From Clostridium sporogenes (GTDB taxonomy: Bacteria > Bacillota > Clostridia > Clostridiales > Clostridiaceae): DNA of 64,000 nt. Shown piece after piece: positions 35,491 to 43,739 of the stretch (positions are counted from its first letter, which is position 1; each line of letters begins with the position of its first letter). Both the position numbers and the translations under genes were made by a program. The notes under the pieces were generated by a model that saw nothing but the letters and a program-made list of their open reading frames with translations, did no database searches and was not told where the DNA came from. The stretch spans positions 124,001-188,000 of the forward strand of contig NZ_CP011663.1 of assembly GCF_001020205.1 (NCBI RefSeq), given 5' to 3'.

Positions 35491-35862
35491 TTAGTCACCC
35501 TCTAATTTATTATGTAATAAATAAAATATGGTTGTAGAAATAAAATTTAGTGTATGGGTTATACATTAACATTATATAGGATAAATATATAATTATAAAT
35601 GTATTTAAATAAGTTTTAAGGATTTTTTAATATGAGAATATAAATTGTTAAGAAGTATATTAAATATATTATATAGTATAAATATAAAATAAATACTTAA
35701 ATATTTTACAAAAGTTAGAGCGTATAGTCTATAATAACATAGAATTAAAAATAAGAAACCTATAAATTATAGTTATATATTCAAATAAATTTTATCAATT
35801 AATGAATAACCCCAACTATAAATACAGATAATAAAGTAAGAAATGTTGGGAGGTTAGGATAT
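35491..35862. other. Divergent intergenic region before ypeB
   Basis: These 372 bases are strongly AT-rich and hold the promoters of the - strand glycosyltransferase gene and of ypeB. I looked for a SigG-type promoter before ypeB and found only weak matches. No open frame of note and no RNA gene was recognised. Confidence 0.4.
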
Positions 35863-37233
35863 ATGAAAAAAAGTACTAGAAGAATACTATATACTTTAAC
35901 TGTAACATTGATAGTTGTTTTTTCAAGTACATTTGCTATTTTAATGACTTTAGAAAGAAATGATTATAGAAATTATCTTCAAGGTGAATATAGTAAAAAT
36001 TTACATGAACTAATAACTTCTGTACAAAACATAAGAGTTAATTTATCTAAAGCACCTATTATAGCTTCAAGAGAACAGGAAATAGTTACATTTGAAGAAA
36101 TATTTAAATATTCATCTATGGCCAATGACAAATTACATTCATTACCTATAGACCAAAACACAATAACAAATACTAGTAAATTTTTATCCCAAGTGGGAGA
36201 TTTTTCTAACAGTTTAGCAAAGTCAATAGTTAAAAATAATAATTTGTCAAAAGATGATTATGACAATATAGAAAGATTAAAAAAAGAATCACTTCAGTTA
36301 GAAAATCAATTAAATAACGTTGTTATGGATGTTAATGAAGGTAGAATTAGATGGGGAGATATAAGAAAGAAAGTCAGTGGAGTATTAGCTAAAGAGGATC
36401 CAAATTCAATTAAAGGTCAATTTAATAATATACAAAAACAAGTTATGCAATATCCAGCTTTAATTTATGATGGTCCTTTTTCAGATAATACTTTAGAAAT
36501 AACTCCTAAAATAAATAGTGAAAAAAAGATTAATGAAAATGAAGCAAAGAAAATAACTGAAAATATAATAGGAAATGATAAAGTAGAATCTATTAAACTA
36601 GATGCAAATGAAGGAAAAACTAATATAGCAACCTATAGATTTATAGTTAAGATTAAAGGTAGGGAAGGTAAAAAAGATAATGTTATATGTGAAATTAGTA
36701 AGCATGGTGGAAAACTGGTATATTTAATAGATTCTAAAGGAGTAGGTCAACCTAAAATAGACAAAAAAAGAGCTATAAACATAGGAAATGATTATCTTAA
36801 AAGACTTAAAATTTCTAATATGGTACCTACATATACTTTAAATTATGATAATGTAGCTGTAATAAATTATGTATACAAACAGAATGATGTAATAGTGTAC
36901 CCAGATCAAGTAAAGTTAAAAATAGCTTTAGATAACGGAGAAATAATAGGAGTAGAATCAGAAAAATATTTAATATCGCATCATGATAGGAATATTAATA
37001 AAAATATAAAGGTTAGTGAAAAGGAAGCAGAAAAGAGAGTTGGGAAAAATTTAAATATTACTAATGTTAGATTAAGCGTTATTCCAACAGAGTCTAATAC
37101 AGAAGTTTTGTGCTATGAATTTTCTGGAACTTATAAAAATGATAAATTTAAAATATTTATAAATGCAAATACAGGGTATGAAGAGAGAATATTACAAATA
37201 CTAGATACCCCAAATGGTGAATTAACAATATGA
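35863..37233 (+). CDS. ypeB: Germination protein YpeB
   Basis: YpeB is needed for the stability of the cortex-lytic enzyme SleB in the spore. This 456-residue protein has one N-terminal membrane segment (residues 9-27), a helical N-terminal domain (YSKNLHELITSVQNIRVNLSK, LSQVGDFSNSLAKS), and C-terminal PepSY-like repeats (about 225-300, 300-375 and 380-450; for example INENEAKKITENIIG and VSEKEAEKRVGKNL). GGGAGG precedes the ATG. In Bacillus, sleB lies directly upstream in the same operon; here the upstream neighbour is a divergent glycosyltransferase gene, so any SleB partner is encoded elsewhere. Confidence 0.93.
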   Translation: MKKSTRRILYTLTVTLIVVFSSTFAILMTLERNDYRNYLQGEYSKNLHELITSVQNIRVNLSKAPIIASREQEIVTFEEIFKYSSMANDKLHSLPIDQNTITNTSKFLSQVGDFSNSLAKSIVKNNNLSKDDYDNIERLKKESLQLENQLNNVVMDVNEGRIRWGDIRKKVSGVLAKEDPNSIKGQFNNIQKQVMQYPALIYDGPFSDNTLEITPKINSEKKINENEAKKITENIIGNDKVESIKLDANEGKTNIATYRFIVKIKGREGKKDNVICEISKHGGKLVYLIDSKGVGQPKIDKKRAINIGNDYLKRLKISNMVPTYTLNYDNVAVINYVYKQNDVIVYPDQVKLKIALDNGEIIGVESEKYLISHHDRNINKNIKVSEKEAEKRVGKNLNITNVRLSVIPTESNTEVLCYEFSGTYKNDKFKIFINANTGYEERILQILDTPNGELTI

Positions 37234-37287
37234 TATAATACAAATAAAGAGTGAATAATAGTGTATTCACTCTTTATTTGTATTATA
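37234..37287 (+). terminator. Perfect 24-bp inverted repeat after ypeB
   Basis: Arms at 37234-37257 and 37264-37287 are perfectly complementary over 24 bases, with a 6-base loop. They start right at the ypeB stop codon. It is unusually long and lacks a clear U tract, so it may be a terminator, an RNA-stabilising hairpin or an RNase III target. Confidence 0.6.
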
Positions 37288-37334
37288 ATAATAATTATTG
37301 AAAAGTGAGTAATATGAAAAGAAGGGTGAGTTTA

Positions 37335-38315
37335 ATGACAAGAGCTTTAGCTATGGTATCAGGTGGCTTAGATAGTATATTAGCTGCTAAACTTATAAAG
37401 GATCAAGGAATAGAAGTAATAGGAATATGTTTTAGATCATATTTTTTTAATGAAAAAAATGCAGAGAGAATGACTAAACAGATTGATATACCTTTAGAGG
37501 TAGTGGATTTTTCAAAGGAACATTTAGAAATGGTTAAGAAGCCCAAACATGGTTATGGAAAGAATATAAATCCATGTATTGACTGTCATTCTATGATGAT
37601 GAAATATTCAGGAGAACTTTTAGAAAAATTTAATGCAGACTTTATAATAACAGGAGAGGTTTTAAATCAGAGACCTATGTCACAAAATAAAGCAGCTTTA
37701 AATGTAGTAAAAAAAGAATCAGGATATGAACAAAAAATATTAAGACCGTTATGTGCCAAGATTTTACCACCTACAGAAATGGAGTTGCAAAATCTTGTGG
37801 ACAGAGAAAAACTTTTAAATATATCTGGTAGAAGTAGAAAGGTTCAAATGGAGTTAGCAGAAAAATGGGGCATAAAAGAGTACCCTTCACCAGCAGGTGG
37901 ATGTAAACTTACAGAGCCTAATTATGCAAAACGATTAAAGGATTTACTAAAACATAAGGAAACTCCGGAAGAAAGAGAACTTGAATTATTAAAATACGGA
38001 AGACATTTTAGAATATCAGAGAATTGTAAAATAATATCTACTAGAACTAAAGAAGAAGGGGATATTATTAAAAATTACTTAAATTCAAAAGACTATATGT
38101 TTTTAGCGTGTGACTATAATGGTTCTACGGTTGTAATAATAGGAGAACCTAATGAAGAGGATGTAAAATTAGCAGCTGAAATAACAGGGCGATATAGCAA
38201 AGGTAAAGATGAAGACAAGATAAAAGTTAAGTATGGTAAAATGAATACTAATTTAAATAAAATAATAGAAGTAAAGCCAGCTTCTGATGATTATTTAAAA
38301 AAATTTATAATATAA
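37335..38315 (+). CDS. PP-loop (ThiI/MnmA-like) tRNA thiolation-type protein
   Basis: This 326-residue protein has an N-terminal PP-loop ATPase domain with MVSGGLDSILAAK (SGGLDS at 9-14). It carries NPCIDCHSMMM, FIITGEVLNQRPMSQN and PSPAGGCKLTEPNYAKRL, which resemble the adenylating domains of tRNA 4-thiouridine and 2-thiouridine enzymes. It lacks the THUMP domain of ThiI and is shorter than MnmA at its C-terminus, so it is a separate subgroup. I chose ATG 37335 because AAGGGTG is 8 bases upstream. It is 18 bases before the DUF1934 gene. The substrate is not certain. Confidence 0.75.
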   Translation: MTRALAMVSGGLDSILAAKLIKDQGIEVIGICFRSYFFNEKNAERMTKQIDIPLEVVDFSKEHLEMVKKPKHGYGKNINPCIDCHSMMMKYSGELLEKFNADFIITGEVLNQRPMSQNKAALNVVKKESGYEQKILRPLCAKILPPTEMELQNLVDREKLLNISGRSRKVQMELAEKWGIKEYPSPAGGCKLTEPNYAKRLKDLLKHKETPEERELELLKYGRHFRISENCKIISTRTKEEGDIIKNYLNSKDYMFLACDYNGSTVVIIGEPNEEDVKLAAEITGRYSKGKDEDKIKVKYGKMNTNLNKIIEVKPASDDYLKKFII

Positions 38316-38333
38316 AGAAAAGGAATGTAAGCT

Positions 38334-38762
38334 ATGAAAAAGAAAGCACTTATCCATGTTCTAAGTTCTGTTCCAGATGCAAAAGAAAAAAATGATTCAA
38401 TAGAAGTGGTTACACCAGGAAACTTTTATAAAAAAGACAGAAATTATTATGCTGTTTATGAAGAAACTTCCATATCTGGAATGGAAGGTACTACTACTAC
38501 TCTTAAAATAGGTGAAAAAAATTTCTCGTTAATAAGAATGGGAAGTACTAGTACAAAAATGGACTTTGCACTAAATAAGAAAAATATGTCTATGTATAGT
38601 ACTCCTTATGGTACTTTAGAGATAAATATAAACACTAAGAAATTGGATATAAATATAGATGATAATGGGGGAAGGATATATATTGACTATATCATGAGTG
38701 TAGCAGGACAAAAGCCTCAAAACACTATATTAAATATAAATATATCCCCAGAAAAAAAATAG
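38334..38762 (+). CDS. DUF1934 (YwiB-like) protein
   Basis: This 142-residue protein matches the DUF1934/YwiB family by VYEETSISGMEGTTTTLKI, LIRMGSTSTKMDF and the TPYGTLEINI strand. The family has a beta-barrel, lipocalin-like fold with no settled function. AAAGGAATG precedes the ATG. It lies 18 bases after the PP-loop gene, so the two are likely co-transcribed. In Bacillus ywiB lies near argS and rpoE upstream of pyrG, in loose agreement with pyrG being 680 bases downstream here. Confidence 0.85.
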   Translation: MKKKALIHVLSSVPDAKEKNDSIEVVTPGNFYKKDRNYYAVYEETSISGMEGTTTTLKIGEKNFSLIRMGSTSTKMDFALNKKNMSMYSTPYGTLEININTKKLDINIDDNGGRIYIDYIMSVAGQKPQNTILNINISPEKK

Positions 38763-38787
38763 ATATCATATATATTTACATAATCAG

Positions 38788-38845
38788 TATTACCCCTCTT
38801 AAGATAGTGGTTTAATTATAAAATACTTGTATAAGAGGGCTAATG
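38788..38845 (+). repeat. Inverted repeat between the DUF1934 gene and the next small gene
   Basis: Arms ATTACCCCTCTTA and TAAGAGGGCTAAT pair over 13 bases with one mismatch, separated by 30 bases. No U tract follows, so it is more likely an operator or mRNA structure than a terminator. Confidence 0.5.
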
Positions 38846-38903
38846 TTGTTTAAAAATACATTATATGGACAAAATTATAATAAAAACCGTAAGAGGTGTT
38901 ATT

Positions 38904-39203
38904 ATGAATTATTTTACAAGCTCAAAATATGAAAATATAATAAAATTGTTATGTGAATACAAAGGTTTATCTGAATATGAAATGATAAATATAATGAGAG
39001 ATAACGAATGCAGGTATTTATTATTTTTATTATTAAGAAAATATAACTGCATAGAAATAGAAAATTTGAGAAAAGACTTTAACATTAGTGATTATGAAGG
39101 TATATGTAATAATATAGAGGAAGCAGAAAAGAAATTATTATTAAATAAAAAAATAAGAGATATGTTTTTTGAGGCAGGAGAAATTTTAGATAACATAAAA
39201 TAA
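38904..39203 (+). CDS. Small conserved-looking protein upstream of pyrG, function unknown
   Basis: This 99-residue, mostly helical protein has no membrane segment. A possible helix-turn-helix lies at about residues 19-55 (LSEYEMINIMRDNECRYLLF then LLRKYNCIEIENLRKDFNIS). I chose ATG 38904 because AAGAGGTG lies 7 bases upstream; an in-frame ATG at 38865 lacks a site. In Bacillus the gene directly before pyrG is rpoE, the RNA polymerase delta subunit. This protein takes that position and size class, but I see no convincing delta sequence and no acidic tail, so no function is claimed. Confidence 0.65.
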   Translation: MNYFTSSKYENIIKLLCEYKGLSEYEMINIMRDNECRYLLFLLLRKYNCIEIENLRKDFNISDYEGICNNIEEAEKKLLLNKKIRDMFFEAGEILDNIK

Positions 39204-39276
39204 AAATTAACGAAAAAAATATAGCACAACATAACAATTTGTGTTATTATATATAGGTATGTTTTTTGAATGCATA

Positions 39277-39439
39277 AAAATCTACATAAAATCGCGATTT
39301 TAAATATTAAAGGTAAGGATTATTATATATTAAAATTCCAATGATGTCAATAGATTTTATGTAAATTTAGTGCAAAACAATACAAACTTAAACTTTGGAG
39401 GTGAAAACTGCTTTATTATATATTAAAGCAGGAGAGCGT
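39277..39439 (+). promoter_or_regulatory. Structured pyrG leader
   Basis: Three features lie in this leader. A 16-bp perfect palindrome with a CGCG centre is at 39287-39302. Longer arms at 39277-39293 and 39353-39368 are nearly complementary. A hairpin (CTGCTTTA / TAAAGCAG, 39408-39431) ends at the pyrG ribosome binding site. An extra strong GGAGGTG at 39397-39403 is too far from the pyrG ATG. Some form of RNA- or operator-level control of pyrG is inferred. Confidence 0.45.
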
Positions 39440-41041
39440 ATGAGCACTAAATATATATTTGTAACAGGTGGGGTTGTTTCTTCATTAGGGAAAGGAATAA
39501 CAGCAGCTTCTTTAGGAAGACTTTTAAAAAATAGAGGACTTAAGGTTTCAATACAAAAATTTGATCCATATATAAATATAGATCCAGGAACAATGAGCCC
39601 TTATCAACATGGTGAAGTATTTGTAACAGAGGATGGTGCGGAAACAGATCTAGATTTAGGACATTATGAAAGATTTATAGATGAAAATTTAAGTCAAAAT
39701 AGTAATGTAACTACAGGGAAAATTTACTGGTCTGTTATATCTAAAGAGAGAAAAGGTGATTATTTAGGTGCCACAGTGCAGGTAATACCTCATATAACTA
39801 CAGAAATAAAATCTAGAGTATATAGGGTAGCTAAAGAAAAGGAAGTAGATGTAGTTATAACTGAAATAGGTGGAACTATAGGGGATATAGAATCCTTACC
39901 ATTTTTAGAGTCTATAAGACAGATCAAATATGAAGTTGGAAGAGAAAATGTATGCTTTATTCATGTAACCTTACTACCTTTCTTAGGGAAAGCAGGGGAG
40001 TTAAAGACAAAGCCTACGCAACATTCAGTTAAAGAACTTAGAGGAATAGGGATACAGCCAGATATAATAGTTTGTCGATCAGAAAAACAGATACCAGAGG
40101 AATTAAAGGAGAAAATAGGATTATTTTGCAATGTAGGTAAAGAGGATGTTATACAAAATTTGGATGCAGAAAATCTTTATGAAGTACCATTAATGCTACA
40201 TAAAGAAAATTTAGATACTTTAGCATGCAAGAAATTGGGATTAAATTGCAGTGAAATAGATAATACAGAATGGGTATCGATGGTGAATAATGCAAAAAAC
40301 CTTTCTAAGAATACTACTATAGCGTTGGTAGGAAAGTATGTAGAATTACATGATGCTTATATATCAATAGTAGAAGCTTTAAATCATGGTGGTTTTTCTA
40401 ATGATACTAAGGTAAATATAAAATGGATAAATTCTGAAGAAGTAAATGAAAATAATTTTGAGCAGTATTTAAAAGATGTAGATGGTATATTGGTACCAGG
40501 TGGATTTGGTGATAGAGGAATAGAAGGTAAAATACTGGCTGCTAAATGGGCAAGAGAAAATAAAACACCTTTTTTAGGAATATGTCTTGGAATGCAATGT
40601 GCAGTAATAGAGTTTGCGAGAAATGTATTAAATTATAAAGGCGCTCATAGTGCGGAGATAGATCCAAATACAAAATATCCAGTAATAGATTTAATGCCAG
40701 AGCAAAAAGATATAGATAATATGGGAGGAACTATGAGATTGGGGGCATATCCTTGCAAATTACTTAAGGGTACAAATGCAGAAAAAGCTTATGGTCAAGA
40801 GGTTATATATGAAAGACATAGACATAGATATGAATTTAATAATGAATATAGAAGTAAATTAATAGAAGCAGGTTTGATATTATCAGGAACAAGTCCAGAC
40901 GATAGATTAGTAGAAATAGTAGAGATAAATAATCATCCTTGGTATGTAGCTGTTCAATTTCATCCGGAATTAAAGTCAAGACCAAATAAGCCACATCCAT
41001 TATTTAAAGATTTTGTAAAAGCCACTTTGGACAAAAAATAA
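39440..41041 (+). CDS. pyrG: CTP synthase
   Basis: CTP synthase makes CTP from UTP, ATP and glutamine. The N-terminal amidoligase domain begins MSTKYIFVTGGVVSSLGKGI, followed by KFDPYINIDPGTMSPYQHGEVFVTEDG and the EIGGTIGDIE region. The C-terminal class I glutaminase has GGFGDRG, GICLGMQCAVIEFARN with the nucleophile Cys, and NHPWYVAVQFHPELKSRP with the catalytic His-Glu. At 533 residues it is of normal size. I chose ATG 39440, after AGGAGAG; an in-frame TTG at 39395 would add leader-encoded residues not seen in the family. Confidence 0.97.
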   Translation: MSTKYIFVTGGVVSSLGKGITAASLGRLLKNRGLKVSIQKFDPYINIDPGTMSPYQHGEVFVTEDGAETDLDLGHYERFIDENLSQNSNVTTGKIYWSVISKERKGDYLGATVQVIPHITTEIKSRVYRVAKEKEVDVVITEIGGTIGDIESLPFLESIRQIKYEVGRENVCFIHVTLLPFLGKAGELKTKPTQHSVKELRGIGIQPDIIVCRSEKQIPEELKEKIGLFCNVGKEDVIQNLDAENLYEVPLMLHKENLDTLACKKLGLNCSEIDNTEWVSMVNNAKNLSKNTTIALVGKYVELHDAYISIVEALNHGGFSNDTKVNIKWINSEEVNENNFEQYLKDVDGILVPGGFGDRGIEGKILAAKWARENKTPFLGICLGMQCAVIEFARNVLNYKGAHSAEIDPNTKYPVIDLMPEQKDIDNMGGTMRLGAYPCKLLKGTNAEKAYGQEVIYERHRHRYEFNNEYRSKLIEAGLILSGTSPDDRLVEIVEINNHPWYVAVQFHPELKSRPNKPHPLFKDFVKATLDKK

Positions 41042-41079
41042 ATTTGTATGATAATTAAGATTTAATATATATTAATAAA

Positions 41080-41130
41080 GAACAATATTAGAATTCACAA
41101 AAATAAATAATTCTAATGTTGTTTTTTATT
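41080..41130 (+). terminator. Rho-independent terminator after pyrG
   Basis: Arms AACAATATTAGAATT / AATTCTAATGTTGTT (one G-T) have a loop of about 13 bases and are followed by TTTTATTT. Confidence 0.88.
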
Positions 41131-41294
41131 TATATAAATTATTAATTTATGGGGAAGTTATTTTAAAAGTAGATATTAAACTAATAATACTTGAAGGATT
41201 TAACATATATTTATAGAAATATAATAACAAGAGAAATGAAAAATATATAAGTTTGTTATGAATTGTAAAATTATGAGAGGGGAGATGGAGTCCT

Positions 41295-41639
41295 ATGATA
41301 ATACAAACAGAATTAGGTATAGCTATTAAAAATACCTTTGGAAAATATGAATTAGTAGATTTTTCTTTATTTAATACTTCTAAAATAAATGAGTATGAAT
41401 TAGGGCTCACAATTAATAAAAGCAATAAAGGAAATATTGCAATTGCTGTTAAGTGTCATATATGTAATAATATTCACAAATATAATTATAATATAGATGA
41501 ATTTTTTAAAAGAGAAATTATTGTAGGTGGGTGTGAGATATTAGGCATACCATTATTCTACATAGGTAACAAATCTACCATAGAAGAAAGAGTATATAAA
41601 CAAAATCAGATTTTTGATAAAATATATATGATGGTTTAG
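41295..41639 (+). CDS. Conserved-looking protein between pyrG and rho, function unknown
   Basis: This 114-residue soluble protein has an N-terminal half with alternating hydrophobic strands (TELGIAIKNTFGKYELVDFS, YELGLTINKSNKGNIAIAV), then a single CHICN pair of cysteines and a GGCEILGIPLFYIG segment. A lone Cys-X2-Cys could bind metal only together with another site or chain. GAGAGGGGAG precedes the ATG at a rather long distance. It has its own terminator directly after the stop codon. I do not recognise the family. Confidence 0.65.
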   Translation: MIIQTELGIAIKNTFGKYELVDFSLFNTSKINEYELGLTINKSNKGNIAIAVKCHICNNIHKYNYNIDEFFKREIIVGGCEILGIPLFYIGNKSTIEERVYKQNQIFDKIYMMV

Positions 41640-41676
41640 AGTAACTTTTAAAAGTTACTCTTTATTTTTATTTATA
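41637..41676 (+). terminator. Rho-independent terminator
   Basis: The perfect palindromic stem AGAGTAACTTTT / AAAAGTTACTCT overlaps the stop codon of the preceding gene and is followed by TTATTTTTATTT. Confidence 0.88.
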
Positions 41677-41810
41677 TATGGATTAAAATACATAAATAGG
41701 GTATAATCTATTTTGAAAGATTTTCTAAAATTTAACTACTCTTTTTAACCTAAGTTTTGATATTTTCCTGTTATTTAATATATATAATTTAATAGAGAGA
41801 GGGGATTTTT

Positions 41811-43256
41811 TTGATAAATAAGGATTATGAAAGCATGACCGTTAAAGAATTAAGAGAAATAGCTAAAAAGCTTGATATAAAAAATATATCTAAGTTCAAA
41901 AAAAGTGAACTTATACAAGAAATAAAAACTTCACAGTCAACAGCTATAGAGAAAGATGGGAAAATTTTAGTTGAAAAAATATCACCTAAAGTTATAAAAA
42001 ATGGAAACTATATACATAATAAAATCACTAAAGAAAATAGTGTCAATGAAGAAAAAACTAATTCTCTTATGAAAAACAGTGAAGAAAATAAAGCGGAAAG
42101 ATTAAAAGAGATGATAAATGAATCGCAAAGAGCTAAAGGTGTTTTGGAGATTATAGAAAATAATAATTATGGGTTTTTAAGAGGACAAAATTATTTGTCA
42201 GGTCCCGAAGATATATATGTATCTCCATCACAAATAAGAAGATTTAATTTAAGAACAGGTGACGAAGTTGAAGGAAAGGTTAGAATACCAAAGGATGGAG
42301 AAAAGTTTAAAGCTTTAATATACGTAGAAAGGGTAAATGGAGAAAATCCTGAAAAAGCAGTAGGAAGAAAACCTTTTGAAAGCTTAGTACCTATATATCC
42401 TAATGAAAGGATTAAACTTGAAACAAGTTCACAAGACTTATCTACAAGATTAATGGATATAATATCACCTATAGGAAAAGGACAAAGAGGAATGATAGTA
42501 GCCCCTCCTAAAGCAGGTAAAACTACTCTTCTAAAAAAGATAGCCCAAAGCATTTCACGAAATAATCCATTATGTAAACTTATAGTACTTTTAATTGATG
42601 AGAGACCAGAAGAAGTAACAGATATGCAAAGATCTATTAAAGGAGAAGTAATATACTCAACTTTTGATGAAGAGCCAGAGCATCATACCAAGGTTACTTA
42701 TATGGTTTTAGAAAGAGCAAAAAGGATGGTAGAGCAAGGACAGGATGTTGTTATATTATTGGATAGTATAACAAGATTGTCTAGAGCATATAATTTAACT
42801 ATTACCCCAACAGGTAGGACATTATCAGGTGGATTAGATCCTGGCGCATTAGTAATGCCAAAGAAATTTTTTGGGGCCGCTAGAAATATTGAAAACGGTG
42901 GAAGCTTAACCATATTAGCTACAGCTTTAACTGAAACAGGAAGTAGAATGGATGACATGATATTTGAGGAGTTTAAGGGTACTGGAAATATGGAAGTACA
43001 TCTTAATAGAAAACTTCAAGAAAGAAGAATATTCCCTGCTTTAGATATTTATAAATCAGGTACAAGAAGAGATGATTTATTATTTACAGATTCTTTAGAA
43101 AAAGAAACTGCATTTAATATAAGAAAGCTTCTTTATGAGGAAAATAATGTGGAAAATGTAACTGAACAAGTTTTAAGTATATTATCTAAAACTAAGACCA
43201 ATGAGGAATTTATAAATATAATAAGCAAAATGGATATGAATAAAAATAATAAATAG
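41811..43256 (+). CDS. rho: Transcription termination factor Rho
   Basis: Rho is the hexameric RNA-dependent ATPase that terminates transcripts. This 481-residue protein has the N-terminal SAP-like helix domain (MTVKELREIAKKLDIKNISK), a charged linker (about 50-115), the cold-shock RNA-binding domain (GVLEIIENNNYGFLR, PEDIYVSPSQIRRFNLRTGD) and the RecA core with Walker A APPKAGKTT from residue 231, LIDERPEEVTDM and SITRLSRAYN. The TTG start at 41811 is set by AGAGAGGGG 7 bases upstream. The linker makes it longer than the 419-residue E. coli protein, as usual in clostridia. Confidence 0.95.
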   Translation: MINKDYESMTVKELREIAKKLDIKNISKFKKSELIQEIKTSQSTAIEKDGKILVEKISPKVIKNGNYIHNKITKENSVNEEKTNSLMKNSEENKAERLKEMINESQRAKGVLEIIENNNYGFLRGQNYLSGPEDIYVSPSQIRRFNLRTGDEVEGKVRIPKDGEKFKALIYVERVNGENPEKAVGRKPFESLVPIYPNERIKLETSSQDLSTRLMDIISPIGKGQRGMIVAPPKAGKTTLLKKIAQSISRNNPLCKLIVLLIDERPEEVTDMQRSIKGEVIYSTFDEEPEHHTKVTYMVLERAKRMVEQGQDVVILLDSITRLSRAYNLTITPTGRTLSGGLDPGALVMPKKFFGAARNIENGGSLTILATALTETGSRMDDMIFEEFKGTGNMEVHLNRKLQERRIFPALDIYKSGTRRDDLLFTDSLEKETAFNIRKLLYEENNVENVTEQVLSILSKTKTNEEFINIISKMDMNKNNK

Positions 43257-43262
43257 AAAATA

Positions 43263-43296
43263 AATAAAACCTAATCCAAAAGATTAGGTTTTATAC
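43263..43296 (+). terminator. Bidirectional terminator between rho and rpmE
   Basis: The perfect stem AAAACCTAATC / GATTAGGTTTT has a 5-base loop between convergent genes, with T runs on both strands. Confidence 0.88.
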
Positions 43297-43514
43297 TATT
43301 TAACGTCTTCGCTAGATAGGTTGAATTTTTTCATGAATTTATCAACTCTTCCACCAGCATCAACTATTTTTTGTTTTCCAGTAAAGAATGGATGACATTT
43401 TGAACAAATTTCTACTTTTAATTCTTTATTAGTTGATCCAGTTGTAAAAGTATTACCGCATGCACATTTAACTACAACGTCATGGTTATATTCTGGATGT
43501 ATTCCTTCTCTCAT
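43296..43514 (-). CDS. rpmE: 50S ribosomal protein L31 (zinc-binding form)
   Basis: This 72-residue L31 protein begins MREGIHPEYNHDVVVKCACG and ends with a KFMKKFNLSS segment. The four cysteines (KCACG and ICSKCHPF) mark the zinc-binding type rather than the zinc-free paralogue made under zinc shortage. Zn-type L31 also serves as a zinc reservoir. GAGGTG precedes the ATG. It is on the - strand, convergent with rho and divergent from tdk. Confidence 0.97.
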   Translation of the reverse strand: MREGIHPEYNHDVVVKCACGNTFTTGSTNKELKVEICSKCHPFFTGKQKIVDAGGRVDKFMKKFNLSSEDVK

Positions 43515-43562
43515 TTATTTTCACCTCTTTCGAATTGGTCTTATCACTATTTTAACTACATT

Positions 43563-43592
43563 ATTATAACATAGGCATTTAAATGAAGTCAA
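43563..43592 (-). promoter_or_regulatory. Sigma-A promoter of rpmE
   Basis: Read on the - strand, TTGACT and TATAAT are separated by 18 bp, about 50 bases before the rpmE start codon. Confidence 0.65.
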
Positions 43593-43739
43593 CAAATTAC
43601 GGATATTGCATAAATTACTTAAAAATACTAATATAACAAAGAATCAAATAATGGTATTAAATTTTTCCTATAATAAATTCTTTATTATATTAATTAGTTT
43701 TGATAAAATATACTTGTTTATTAAAATGGAGGTGTTTTT

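Noticed and set aside
39395..39439. An N-terminal extension of pyrG from a TTG at 39395
   Set aside because: The added residues are not found in CTP synthases, the sequence is occupied by a leader hairpin, and ATG 39440 starts exactly at the conserved N-terminus.
42191..42958. Two long - strand frames inside rho
   Set aside because: Antisense shadows of a highly conserved gene, with no ribosome binding sites.
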